This document shows positions 6,515 to 13,990 of a stretch of DNA of 23,479 nt, piece by piece. Position numbers and translations under genes: made by a program. The stretch is from Chloroflexota bacterium (GTDB taxonomy: Bacteria; Chloroflexota; Dehalococcoidia; UBA1127; JACQUN01): the NCBI GenBank assembly GCA_016210285.1, contig JACQUN010000095.1:1-23479 (forward strand). The letters are read 5' to 3'. The notes under the pieces are model-generated. The model was not told where the DNA came from. It made no database searches and saw only the letters and a program-made list of their open reading frames with translations. Within the stretch, counting starts at the first letter, position 1; the number at the start of each line of letters is the position of its first letter.

Positions 6515-8425
6515 GTGGTGAACCCCTTTACCTACGGGAACCCGGTCACGGTCCCCCAGCGGTTCTTTGGCCGGAGGCAGGAGGTTGCGCAGATATTCAA
6601 CCGCCTGCGCAACCCCGAGGGTGAAAGCACCTCGGTGGTGGGGGAGCGCCGCGCCGGCAAGACGTCCCTGCTCTACTACCTTTCCCACCCCGATGTTATG
6701 CGCCAGCAAGGGCTTACGCCCGAGCAGTACATCTTCGTGTACCTTGACCTGGAGATGGTCACGCCGACCACTACATCCACACGGCTGTTCCAGCATATGC
6801 TGCGCCGGCTGCTCGCCAGGCTCCGGGAGCCAGAAATGCGGGAGGCGGTGCAGCGGGCCAGTCAACTGGAGTCCATTGACGCCTATCATCTTGCTGACAT
6901 CCTGGAGCAGGTGGACAGGGCGGGGTTGCACATCATCCTCCTGCTGGACGAGTTTGAGAACCTGGGGGCCAATGAGAACTTCGGGCCGGATTTCTACTAT
7001 GCCCTGCGCGCCCTCGCCATCCACCACAATCTAGCGCTGGTTACCTGCAGCCGAAGGAACCTGGTGGAGATCTGCCAATCCCAGGAGGTCCGCAGCTCCC
7101 GCTTTTTCAACATCTTCGCGAACATCCATCTCCAGCCTTTCTCAATGGAGGACGTGCACGAGTTGCTCCATGCTTCTCTGCACGGGACCGACGTTGCTTT
7201 TTCGGATCGAGTGGTTGAATACGCGGTGGGCTTGGCAGGTCGGCAGCCCTTCTTCCTTCAGATGGCTTTCTACACCCTTTTTGAGGCGTGTCACCAGGGG
7301 ATGTCAGAAGAGGATAGCCTTCGCCTTCTGCGGGATCGTCTGGCAGAGGAGGCCTCGCCTCACTTTGCTGCCTACTGGGAGCCTTCCAGCATGGACGAGC
7401 AGATTGTGCTGGCTATCCTCGCGCTTCAGGAGGCGGAGTCGGGGGCTCCACTTCGCGGATGGACGGGCGAGCAACTGGACGCGTGGTATCGTGGCGCCAG
7501 CGCCATCGCCCCGGGGCTTCTGCACCGAGCCCTCCTCACCCAGGTCCAGGACGGGTACGCGGTGGCCTCCAGGGCCTTCGGGGCGTGGATCCGCACCGAG
7601 CTGGCGAGCCCCGGGGCATCGCCCAAGGAGGGAGGCCAGAGGAGCGAGCAGGAGGCTGGTTTCCTGGAAGCCGTGCCGCCCTCAGCACGGGCCGGGATTG
7701 AAGGATGGCTGCGTGTTGCCAATACCCCGTACCGCCCCCTTCTGCTTCGTTGGCTAGCTGGGTCTCCAAAACCCCTCGCGGTGCTGAGGCTTCTGCCAGG
7801 GGCCGCCGCAGCGCGTGAGACCCCCACCCTCGCGGAGCTCGCGGAGAGGGAAGGTGCGCACTTCACGGTTACCGACGCAGAGCGCGCCATCGCCCAGCAG
7901 CAGGCGTCGCCAGAAGGCATTGTCAGCATCCTGTTCACCGACCTGGAAGGGTCAACGGCACTCTTCACTACCCTGGGCGATGAGGAGGCCCAACAGTTGC
8001 TCCTGCTCCACAACCACATGGTTCGCGAGCAGGTGGCCCGCTACGGGGGCATCGAGATGAAAACCCTGGGGGATGGGTTTCTCCTGGTGTTTCCCAGCGC
8101 CCGCCGGGCCGCGGAGTGTGCACAAGCGGTTCAGCGGGCCTTCGACGCCTACAACGCCCAGCACGCGCATCAGCCGTTGAAGGTACGCATCGGGATTCAC
8201 GCAGGGGAGGTGTTGAAGGGCGAGGAGTTCCTTGGCAGCGCTGTGAACCTGGCCTCCCGGGTGATGCACCAGGCCGTGGGGGGGGAGATCCTGGTGTCGG
8301 GGTTGTTCCGGGAGCTCATCGCAGGCGTCTCCCAGATACGGTGCGTCGAGCGCGGCTGGCGTCGTCTCAAGGGGTTCAAGGAGCGGCAGCACATCTTTGA
8401 GGTGCCCTGGCGCCCGGATGTCTAG
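6515..8425 (+). CDS. AAA/STAND-like NTPase fused to a class III adenylate/guanylate cyclase domain
   Basis: This 636-residue protein begins with an ATPase of the archaeal-ATPase/AAA_16 type: Walker A GERRAGKT at 43-50, Walker B LLLDEFE at about 142-148, then a helical region to about 460. The C-terminal part (about 468-605) is a class III cyclase: FTDLEGST with metal ligand D476, KTLGDGF with K516 and D520, and GSAVNLASR with the transition-state residues N578 and R582. All catalytic residues are present, and K516 favours ATP as substrate. The NTPase probably senses a signal and controls cyclisation. The start is GTG (6515 or 6518) with GGGAGGGG just upstream. It lies directly after the cNMP-binding patatin gene. 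There are no TM helices. Confidence 0.92.
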   Translation: MVNPFTYGNPVTVPQRFFGRRQEVAQIFNRLRNPEGESTSVVGERRAGKTSLLYYLSHPDVMRQQGLTPEQYIFVYLDLEMVTPTTTSTRLFQHMLRRLLARLREPEMREAVQRASQLESIDAYHLADILEQVDRAGLHIILLLDEFENLGANENFGPDFYYALRALAIHHNLALVTCSRRNLVEICQSQEVRSSRFFNIFANIHLQPFSMEDVHELLHASLHGTDVAFSDRVVEYAVGLAGRQPFFLQMAFYTLFEACHQGMSEEDSLRLLRDRLAEEASPHFAAYWEPSSMDEQIVLAILALQEAESGAPLRGWTGEQLDAWYRGASAIAPGLLHRALLTQVQDGYAVASRAFGAWIRTELASPGASPKEGGQRSEQEAGFLEAVPPSARAGIEGWLRVANTPYRPLLLRWLAGSPKPLAVLRLLPGAAAARETPTLAELAEREGAHFTVTDAERAIAQQQASPEGIVSILFTDLEGSTALFTTLGDEEAQQLLLLHNHMVREQVARYGGIEMKTLGDGFLLVFPSARRAAECAQAVQRAFDAYNAQHAHQPLKVRIGIHAGEVLKGEEFLGSAVNLASRVMHQAVGGEILVSGLFRELIAGVSQIRCVERGWRRLKGFKERQHIFEVPWRPDV

Positions 8426-8461
8426 CCGGCGTCAGGGGAGTAGGGGACCCTGCCTGAATCC

Positions 8462-8890
8462 TTATACCTCCGGGGCCTGATAGCTGACGGTGACCGCAGT
8501 GTGGATGCCCCCTCGCACCAGGTAGTCCAGGGTGACGGACATGCGCTTGGGGCGGCAGGCGGCTATCAGATCCTTCAGAATGCGGTTGGCGGCGTGCTCC
8601 TGGACAGTGCCGACGCTGCGGTAGGAGAGCAGGTAGTACTTCAGTGACTTCAGCTCAATGCAGAGCCGGTAGGGGACGTAGCGGATGTGGAGTGCGCCGA
8701 AGTCGGGGAGGCCCGTCCAGGGGCAGACGGCCGTGAACTCGTCGGTGTCAATGGATACCTCGGCGTCAGACGCGGGGTACTCGTACTCGAAAGCCAGAAG
8801 GCATCCTGAGTCTATGGCCTCCTCGCCAAGAACGGAGCCTTTCCATTCCAGCCCTTCGTATCTCCTCTTGAGGTCCTCGATGCGGTCCAC
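8462..8890 (-). CDS. queF: NADPH-dependent 7-cyano-7-deazaguanine reductase (preQ1 synthase)
   Basis: QueF reduces preQ0 to preQ1 in queuosine tRNA modification. The 142-residue product is the short, unimodular QueF type. The catalytic Cys is C56 in FTAVCPWTGLPDF, with the Asp of the same motif at 63. The family motif ELKSLKYYLLSYR is at about 79-91, with an EHAANRI segment around 98. The frame is open to 9292, but the GTG at 8890 has GGAGGG upstream and yields the normal length. The gene converges with the cyclase gene (36-bp gap) and diverges from the SDR gene. No other queuosine gene and no preQ1 riboswitch is apparent in its short leader. Confidence 0.93.
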   Translation of the reverse strand: MDRIEDLKRRYEGLEWKGSVLGEEAIDSGCLLAFEYEYPASDAEVSIDTDEFTAVCPWTGLPDFGALHIRYVPYRLCIELKSLKYYLLSYRSVGTVQEHAANRILKDLIAACRPKRMSVTLDYLVRGGIHTAVTVSYQAPEV

Positions 8891-8914
8891 GCCTTCCCTC
8901 CCGCTGCTGGGCCT

Positions 8915-8943
8915 ATTGTATGCCGCCTGGCAAGGGAGGGCAA
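8915..8943 (-). promoter_or_regulatory. queF promoter candidate
   Basis: On the minus strand, TTGCCC (8938-8943) and TACAAT (8915-8920) are separated by 17 nt, about 25 nt upstream of the chosen GTG. The -10 matches 5 of 6 positions and the -35 matches 3 of 6. Confidence 0.5.
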
Positions 8944-8986
8944 TCCTCTGTGGGGCAGAGAGCGTCCAGACCTCGGCACGCCGCCC

Positions 8987-9015
8987 TTGTGAGCCCAGCG
9001 GCTGGCGCATATAAT
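8987..9015 (+). promoter_or_regulatory. Promoter of the SDR gene
   Basis: TTGTGA (8987-8992), a 17-nt spacer and a perfect TATAAT (9010-9015) sit about 31 nt before the start codon. This is a sigma70-type arrangement. Confidence 0.7.
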
Positions 9016-9046
9016 CGCTGCAAACATCCAGAGGCAGGAGGTCCCT

Positions 9047-9841
9047 ATGGAGCTGGGTCTTCGCGGGAAGGTTGCTCTCATCACAGGGGGAAGCGAGGGC
9101 ATCGGCAAGGCCACGGGCCTCCGCATGGCCCAGGAGGGCGGGAGGGTCGCCATCTGCGCTCGACGCACCGACGTGCTCGACCAGGCCGCCGAGGAGATCC
9201 GGAGGGCCACAGAAGGAGAGGTCTTGCCGGTGGTGGCCGACGTCGCTAACGCGGAGGACATCAAGCGGATGGTGCGTTCTGTGGCGGAGCACTGGGGCCG
9301 CATTGATATCCTCGTCAACAACGCCGGCACCTCTGCCGCCTCGCTCTTCGAGGAGGTCTCCGAAGAGGGGTGGCAGGCGGATTTCGAGTTGAAGGTCTTC
9401 GCCGCCATCCGGTGCACCCGAGAGGTGCTGCCCTACATGAAGGCCCAGCGGTGGGGACGCATCGTCAACGTCACCAACCTGGGCGGGAAGGCCCCCGGCT
9501 CCCGCTCACTCCCGACCTCCGTGAGCCGAGCGGCAGGGATCGCCCTGACCAAGGCCCTCTCCAAGGACTACGCCGAGCACAACATCCTGGTGAACACCGT
9601 GTGCATCGGGCTTATCAAGAGCGGGCAGCACGAGCGCCGCTACCAGCGCTCCCACGCCCAGCAGCCCACCCTTGGCCTCGAGGAGTACTACGCCCAGATG
9701 GCCAAGGGCCGCGTTCCCCTGGGGCGGGTCGGGGAGGCCCTGGAGGCCGCCGATGTCATCACGTTTCTGTGCTCAGAGCGGGCCAGCTACGTCACCGGCG
9801 TGGCGGTGAACATTGATGGCGGTACGTCCGCAGTGGTCTAG
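9047..9841 (+). CDS. SDR-family oxidoreductase with replaced catalytic triad
   Basis: This 264-residue short-chain dehydrogenase/reductase has a clear Rossmann cofactor site (TGGSEGIG at 13-20) and the structural NNAG motif (91-94). The classical Ser-Tyr-Lys triad is missing. The position of the catalytic Ser is N144 in NVTNLGG, and the YxxxK motif is replaced by T157 and R161 (PTSVSRAAG), with normal spacing. The rest of the fold, including the ALTKALSKDYA helix and a C-terminal VTGVAVNIDGG, is intact. I believe related SDRs with the same replacement occur in other bacteria, so it may be a real subgroup with altered or no redox activity. The start ATG follows AGGAGG by 5 nt and has a good promoter. 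It is a single-gene unit. Confidence 0.9.
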   Translation: MELGLRGKVALITGGSEGIGKATGLRMAQEGGRVAICARRTDVLDQAAEEIRRATEGEVLPVVADVANAEDIKRMVRSVAEHWGRIDILVNNAGTSAASLFEEVSEEGWQADFELKVFAAIRCTREVLPYMKAQRWGRIVNVTNLGGKAPGSRSLPTSVSRAAGIALTKALSKDYAEHNILVNTVCIGLIKSGQHERRYQRSHAQQPTLGLEEYYAQMAKGRVPLGRVGEALEAADVITFLCSERASYVTGVAVNIDGGTSAVV

Positions 9842-9877
9842 CAGGGTGATGAAAAACCCTTTTCGACCATCCCCCTG

Positions 9878-9955
9878 CCCCCTTCCTGGCCAGGAAGGGG
9901 GGGTAAATTGTATCTGGGGGACACCCCCAGACCCCTGTCAAAGGGGCTTCGCCCC
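9878..9955. repeat. Cluster of three hairpins after the SDR gene
   Basis: Three near-perfect inverted repeats follow each other: a 24-bp palindrome at 9878-9901 (arms CCCCCTTCCTGG), TCTGGGGG-ACA-CCCCCAGA at 9913-9931, and GGGGC-TTC-GCCCC at 9943-9955. A T-run follows at about 9969-9973. They lie between convergent genes and can terminate transcription from both sides. The stacking of several hairpins also suggests a dispersed repeat. Confidence 0.6.
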
Positions 9956-9996
9956 TCTGAATCACCCCTTTTTCAACGGCCTGCTAGGGTGCGCCC

Positions 9997-10725
9997 TCAC
10001 CCAGTCTGGCGAGCTCCCTCCCCGGGGCCGAGCCCCACGGAGGCCGGCGCCACCACCTCTTCTACCCGGCGGAGGAAACGCGCAAAACGTTCCCGAGCCA
10101 GAGAAGGGGGAAGGGTCTCCAGGAGACGCCCCTCCTCTTCAGTCCCCTGCTGGAGCCCCTCGTACAGCCGGTTCAGGCGACCCTGGATGGAGTGGTTCAG
10201 AACCATAAGCTGCCGGTGGGCCTGCTCCAGGCGCTGCACCGCCTGCTCCAGCTCCTCGTTCTTGGTGCGCAAGCGAAGGTTGGCCTCCGCCAGCCGGGCT
10301 GCCAGCCCCAGGCGACCCTCTCGCTCCCTGGCTACCACCTCATAGAGCACCGAGATGATGGCGCCCATGACCAGGATAGCGCCCACCTGGACGGCCAAGT
10401 CCCTGAGCTCCCCAGGGCGCGGCTCTCGCCCAAAGATAAACGGGGTCAGGAGGAACGGGACGGAGGTAATGGCCGTAATGGCCACGGCGGCCAGGCCACC
10501 CTTCAATCTGAACACCAGCCCAGCGTAGACGATCAGCAGCAGGAACTCCGCCTCGTGGAGGACGTGGAGGCGCAGGTAGGGGAGCCGGCTCATGGGCTCC
10601 CTCAAGGCGGGAACGTAGGTAGCGTAGTGGAGAAGGAGGTGGCCCAGGAGCGCCGCTGCGATGACCAGGACGTGGAACCTTTGATAGCGCGGCTCGGTCA
10701 GGAAGGCCGCCAATCTCCTCATCAT
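9997..10725 (-). CDS. Four-helix membrane protein with cytoplasmic coiled coil, possible truncated sensor
   Basis: The 242-residue product has four predicted TM segments (about residues 17-37, 50-70, 75-97 and 109-130). A heptad-rich coiled coil follows (about 133-185, with LRLRTKNEELEQAVQRLE), then a basic helical tail. This looks like the input half of a membrane histidine kinase or diguanylate cyclase. No HisKA/HATPase, GGDEF or other output domain follows, and the frame ends near a repeat-rich region. It may be a genuine short protein or a remnant. The start is ATG at 10725 or 10722 after GGGAGGGG; a TTG at 10728 is also possible. The function is unknown. Confidence 0.65.
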   Translation of the reverse strand: MMRRLAAFLTEPRYQRFHVLVIAAALLGHLLLHYATYVPALREPMSRLPYLRLHVLHEAEFLLLIVYAGLVFRLKGGLAAVAITAITSVPFLLTPFIFGREPRPGELRDLAVQVGAILVMGAIISVLYEVVAREREGRLGLAARLAEANLRLRTKNEELEQAVQRLEQAHRQLMVLNHSIQGRLNRLYEGLQQGTEEEGRLLETLPPSLARERFARFLRRVEEVVAPASVGLGPGEGARQTG

Positions 10726-10890
10726 CAACCCCTCCCCTCACCCTGCCCAGCAGATGGATGGGCATGGCGGGCTTTTGCTTGCTCTTCTCATAATAGATAC
10801 GTGAGCTGACCCCCCAGCGGATTTCACCCCACCCTGCCGTCACCCTCATAGCTTCTCCGCAGCCCCCTGCCTGTCTCAGACATCTCGTGG

Positions 10891-12066
10891 CTATCTGAGG
10901 TACTCCAGGGCGCAGCGGGCCACGACCTCCGCCCCGATGCCCAGAGCCGCCTCGTCGAAGTCAAAGGTGGCGCTGTGGTGCGCGCCCCCCAGGGCCCGGC
11001 CGGGGTTGGCGGAGCCCACCAGGAAGTAGCAGCCGGGAGCCTCCCGCAGGAAGAGGGCCATATCATCCCCCACCGTCGTCGGCTCCACCTCCAGGACGTT
11101 CCCCTTTCCCACCACGGCCTCGGCGGCCCTCCTCACGAAGGCAGTTGCCTGCGGGTCATTGACGACCGGCGGGCAGCCGTTGACGTGCACCAGCTCGGCC
11201 TCGGCGCGCATGGCCGCCGCCACGCCTTGGAAGACCTCCTGAATCCGTCCGAGAAGGAAGCTCCGAAGCCCCTCATCAAACGTGCGCACTGTCCCCGTGA
11301 GCTCCACCTCACCCGCGATGATGTTGAAGGCGGTGCCCCCGCGAATGGTGCCGAAGCTGACCACCGCTGCCGTGCCGGGAGACACCTCTCGGCTCACCAG
11401 GGTCTGGAGGGCGGTGACAGCCTGGGATGCTGCTGCAATAGCGTCCACCGAAAGATGGGGCAGGGCGCCGTGGGCGCTCTTCCCTTTGACCACCACCTTG
11501 ATCTCATCGGCGCTGGCGAAGATAGCCCCGTCGCGGACCCCGACCTTCCCCACCGGGAGCCCGTTGAAGAGATGGAAGCCGATGACGCGGTCAGGACGGG
11601 GGTCCTGCATAGCCCCCTCCTGGATCATCCGGCGGGCCCCCGACATGGTCTCCTCGGCAGGCTGAAAGACAAGCTTCACCCGCCCGTGCAGGTCCTGCCG
11701 ATGGCGGGCCAGCAGGGAGGCCACCATCACGGCGACCGCCGTGTGGCCGTCGTGCCCTCAGGCGTGCATACTCCCTTTGTTGAGGGATCCGTACGGCCTT
11801 GGCTCCTCCTCCGTGATGGGCAGGGCGTCCATGTCCGCCCGCAGCATCAGGGTCGGACCAGGGCCGCCGCCTTCCAGCACCGCCACCACCCCGGTGCCAC
11901 CCACCCCGGTCCGGACAGGGATGCCCAGAGCCCGCAGGCGCTCCGCAACCAGCGCTGCCGTCCGCTCTTCCTTGAAAGCCACCTCAGGATGCATGTGCAG
12001 GTCCCGCCGCAGGAAGACCATCTCCTCCTGAAGCTCAGCCACCGCCTGGTGCACGTCCACAAGCAT
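10891..12066 (-). CDS. M20D-family amidohydrolase with in-frame UGA at the metal-ligand Cys (candidate selenoprotein)
   Basis: Read through the UGA at 11758-11760, this gives a 391-residue protein, the normal length for M20D amidohydrolases (N-acyl-amino-acid or IAA-amino-acid hydrolase type, dinuclear metal). The UGA is codon 103 in HA-UGA-GHDGH, where family members have HACGHD; this Cys is a metal ligand. The frame is the same before and after. The other ligands are present: H105, the E138-E139 pair in FQPAEE, H165 in GFHLFN, and H363/H364 in GGAHHSATFDF. A SECIS-like hairpin starts 9 nt after the UGA. The start ATG at 12066 follows a weak GGGGGG; the frame is open to 12105. The alternatives are a nonsense-mutated pseudogene or a sequence error. 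The family call is firm; the selenocysteine reading is an inference. Confidence 0.8.
11719..11748 (-). promoter_or_regulatory. Candidate bacterial SECIS element
   Basis: In the mRNA, starting 9 nt after the UGA, GGCCA pairs with TGGCC (outer stem) and CACGGC with GCCGTG (6-bp upper stem). The apical loop is GGUC, and a 4-nt AUGG bulge lies on the 3' side. The loop begins 20 nt after the UGA, within the distance known for bacterial SECIS elements, and its leading G and GGU sequence resemble the E. coli fdhF loop. In GC-rich coding DNA such hairpins can also arise by chance. Confidence 0.55.
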
Positions 12067-12095
12067 CGTCCCCCCCACTCCAAGAGTTGCAAGGC

Positions 12096-12104
12096 ATTGT
12101 AGCA
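12096..12104 (-). promoter_or_regulatory. Extended -10 promoter for the M20D gene
   Basis: TGCTACAAT on the minus strand is an extended -10 (TGn plus TACAAT) about 30 nt before the ATG. No clear -35 is seen, as is common with extended -10 promoters. Confidence 0.5.
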
Positions 12105-12170
12105 CGCAGGGGTTACCTTCGTACCTGGCGGGAACCAGCGCTCACCCTATCCAGGAAATGCTGACAGGGG

Positions 12171-12176
12171 TATACT
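12171..12176 (+). promoter_or_regulatory. Candidate -10 box (TATACT) for the Lon-domain gene
   Basis: TATACT lies 26 nt before the chosen start. The -35 is weak at standard spacing. Confidence 0.45.
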
Positions 12177-12202
12177 CTTCTCAAGGGCCCAGGGAGGTGG
12201 AG

Positions 12203-12856
12203 ATGACCACTGAGCAGCGGGAGCTTCCTCTTTTCCCCCTGAACGCGGTTCTGTTCCCCGACACAAGCATCCCTCTCCACGTGTTCGAGGAGCGCTACAA
12301 GCTGATGATGTCCCAGGTGCTGGAAGGGGACAGGCTGTTTGGGGTTGTGCTCATCCGAAAGGGGGCAGAGGTAGGGGAACCAGCCATCCCGTACGCCGTG
12401 GGCACCACAGCCAGGGTGGTAGACGTGAACCGCATGGACGACGGGCGGATGTACCTTTCCGCCGTTGGGCTGCGGCGCTTCCGCATCCAGGAGATCCTGG
12501 AGCAGGAGCCCTACCTGCGGGCGCAAGTGGAGGTGCTGGAGGATGAGCACGCCCTGATGGTGGCGCCAGAGCTCCTCCAGGAAGCGAAGACCCTCTTCGA
12601 GGAGTATGTGCGGAGTCTCATGGGCATCCAGGGGGGCTGGATCCGAGGGCTTGCCCTTGCCGCAGAGCCACTGTCCCTCTCCTACCTCATCGCCAGTGCC
12701 CTGCGAGGGGACCCGCCTCTACGACAGCAACTGCTGGAAGCCCCAACCCCTTCCGAGCGGCTTCAGCAAGAGATGGTGTTGCTGAGGCGAGAGACGGAAC
12801 GGGTCAAGCGAAAGCTCTGGCGTTCCGGCCCCCTCGGGAAGCTCAGCCGCAACTAG
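12203..12856 (+). CDS. Lon-protease substrate-binding (LAN/LonN) domain protein
   Basis: The 217-residue protein consists of the Lon N-terminal domain without ATPase or protease parts. The family opening LPLFPLNAVLFPDTSIPLHVFEERY is clear, followed by the GDRLFGVVLI and VGTTARVVDVNRMDDGRMYL segments and a helical C-terminal half. Stand-alone versions are widespread in bacteria and their role is unsettled, possibly substrate binding or adaptor activity. The start is ATG at 12203 with GGGAGGTGG just upstream; a start at 12158 would place the Shine-Dalgarno inside the gene. It diverges from the M20D gene and is a single-gene unit. Confidence 0.9.
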   Translation: MTTEQRELPLFPLNAVLFPDTSIPLHVFEERYKLMMSQVLEGDRLFGVVLIRKGAEVGEPAIPYAVGTTARVVDVNRMDDGRMYLSAVGLRRFRIQEILEQEPYLRAQVEVLEDEHALMVAPELLQEAKTLFEEYVRSLMGIQGGWIRGLALAAEPLSLSYLIASALRGDPPLRQQLLEAPTPSERLQQEMVLLRRETERVKRKLWRSGPLGKLSRN

Positions 12857-12953
12857 ACACCCCCCTCGTTTCCTTCCATGCCCATGCCCCCGTGAGATGG
12901 CGGTCTGTGTTTGCTCTCTCCTGCGGGACGCAAGAGTGCCGCTGAGCGGTTCC

Positions 12954-13835
12954 TCACCCCTTCTCTGGTGTGAAAGGCTCCACCACTCCCTCAAAGAGGT
13001 CATCCGTGTACGGCACAGGCGGCTGAACCTTGGGGTGAGCCTGATAGAAGAACTCCCGCTGGAACAGCACGCGGAGGGCCGGGGCGGGAAGCTGCTCCAG
13101 GATGTTGCCCGGAGGCAGTTGTGTGCGGTGGCACCTTAGAGCCTTCAGCTTCTTCTCCACCGCCGAGGAGACATCCACTGCCGCTGAAACCGCCCCGTCC
13201 GGGACGATGAAGTCCTTGAAGTCGTCCAGGAACTCATCAGGGCTGACGCCCAGGGCCTTCAGACCCTCCTCCATCTGGGGATAGGTTTTCTCGGGCATCC
13301 CTGCGCAGTAGTACAGCCGCTGCGGCTGGTGGGCCTGGAGTCCAAGCTGGTCCAGGTGGTGGGGGTAGCGGGTCAGGTCGGACGCCAGGATGAACGCCTC
13401 GGTAGCCAGGCGAAAGGTCATGATGTGGTCCTGGTGCCCGGTCGCCCCATCGGGCCCAAAGGTCACCACCACCTGGGGCCGGAGCTCCCGAATCGCCCGG
13501 ACCACCTGCTCCCGTGTCCGCTCGATGTCCCAATACTGGGCCTGGCCATCAATCACGCCCAGGAACCGAAGGTGGCGGACCCCAAGGACCCGAGCAGCAC
13601 GGCGGAGCTCCCCCGCCCGAACCTGCCCCAATTCTTCCCTGGTTGCCAGCGACGGGTCAGCGATCTCCCCTGCCTCGCCGCGGGTGGCGCAGAGGAGCGC
13701 GACATACACCCCCTGGGAGCTGTACTTCACCAGGGTTCCTCCCATGCCCCAACTCTCGTCGTCCGGGTGCGCGAAGATGCCCAGCAAGCACCGGCCCTGG
13801 ACCCCGGGTGGCACTGGGAAGCGGAGTCGAGGCAT
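12954..13835 (-). CDS. PIG-L / LmbE-family N-acetylglucosaminyl deacetylase-like protein
   Basis: This 293-residue protein has the zinc-binding AHPDDE motif at about 22-27 and the later GHQDH motif, the signatures of PIG-L/LmbE deacetylases. Members remove acetyl groups from GlcNAc conjugates (MshB, BshB, GlcNAc-PI); the substrate here is not determinable. It is somewhat longer than minimal members, with a C-terminal extension rich in Pro and aromatic residues. The start is ATG at 13835 with AGGAG about 10 nt upstream; the frame is open to 13898. It follows the M1 aminopeptidase gene on the same strand after 155 bp, so cotranscription is possible but uncertain. Confidence 0.9.
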   Translation of the reverse strand: MPRLRFPVPPGVQGRCLLGIFAHPDDESWGMGGTLVKYSSQGVYVALLCATRGEAGEIADPSLATREELGQVRAGELRRAARVLGVRHLRFLGVIDGQAQYWDIERTREQVVRAIRELRPQVVVTFGPDGATGHQDHIMTFRLATEAFILASDLTRYPHHLDQLGLQAHQPQRLYYCAGMPEKTYPQMEEGLKALGVSPDEFLDDFKDFIVPDGAVSAAVDVSSAVEKKLKALRCHRTQLPPGNILEQLPAPALRVLFQREFFYQAHPKVQPPVPYTDDLFEGVVEPFTPEKG

Positions 13836-13990
13836 GGGCACCACACTCCTGTCAGGGCTTCGGGGGAAGGGGCTGGGCAGCACAGAGACGCTGCGCATGG
13901 CTCCCCGTTGTTTCCGTACAGGCTACCATACCTTTGTGAGGGGGAGCAAGGCGCGCAGGCCCCTGGCCGGGGTCGTATGCGGTTTGGGCA

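Noticed and set aside
4378..8425. Firm assignment of the cyclase/lipase pair as a Pycsar or CBASS defence system
   Set aside because: The cyclase is a generic class III enzyme with an NTPase, not a recognised PycC or CD-NTase. No other defence gene is in the window. It is kept only as a hypothesis.
8815..8890. preQ1 riboswitch before queF
   Set aside because: The leader between the likely promoter and the start is only about 20 nt, too short for a preQ1 aptamer.
8891..9292. N-terminal extension of queF up to 9292
   Set aside because: It would overlap the SDR gene and its promoter. The GTG at 8890 has a Shine-Dalgarno and gives the usual QueF length.
9878..9955. CRISPR array
   Set aside because: The hairpins differ in sequence and are not regularly spaced direct repeats. 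No cas gene is present.
10891..12066. Calling the M20D gene a plain pseudogene or two separate genes
   Set aside because: One nonsense codon placed exactly at the conserved metal-ligand Cys, no other damage, and a suitable hairpin downstream favour UGA recoding. The second half also lacks a Shine-Dalgarno of its own and would begin within the active-site region.
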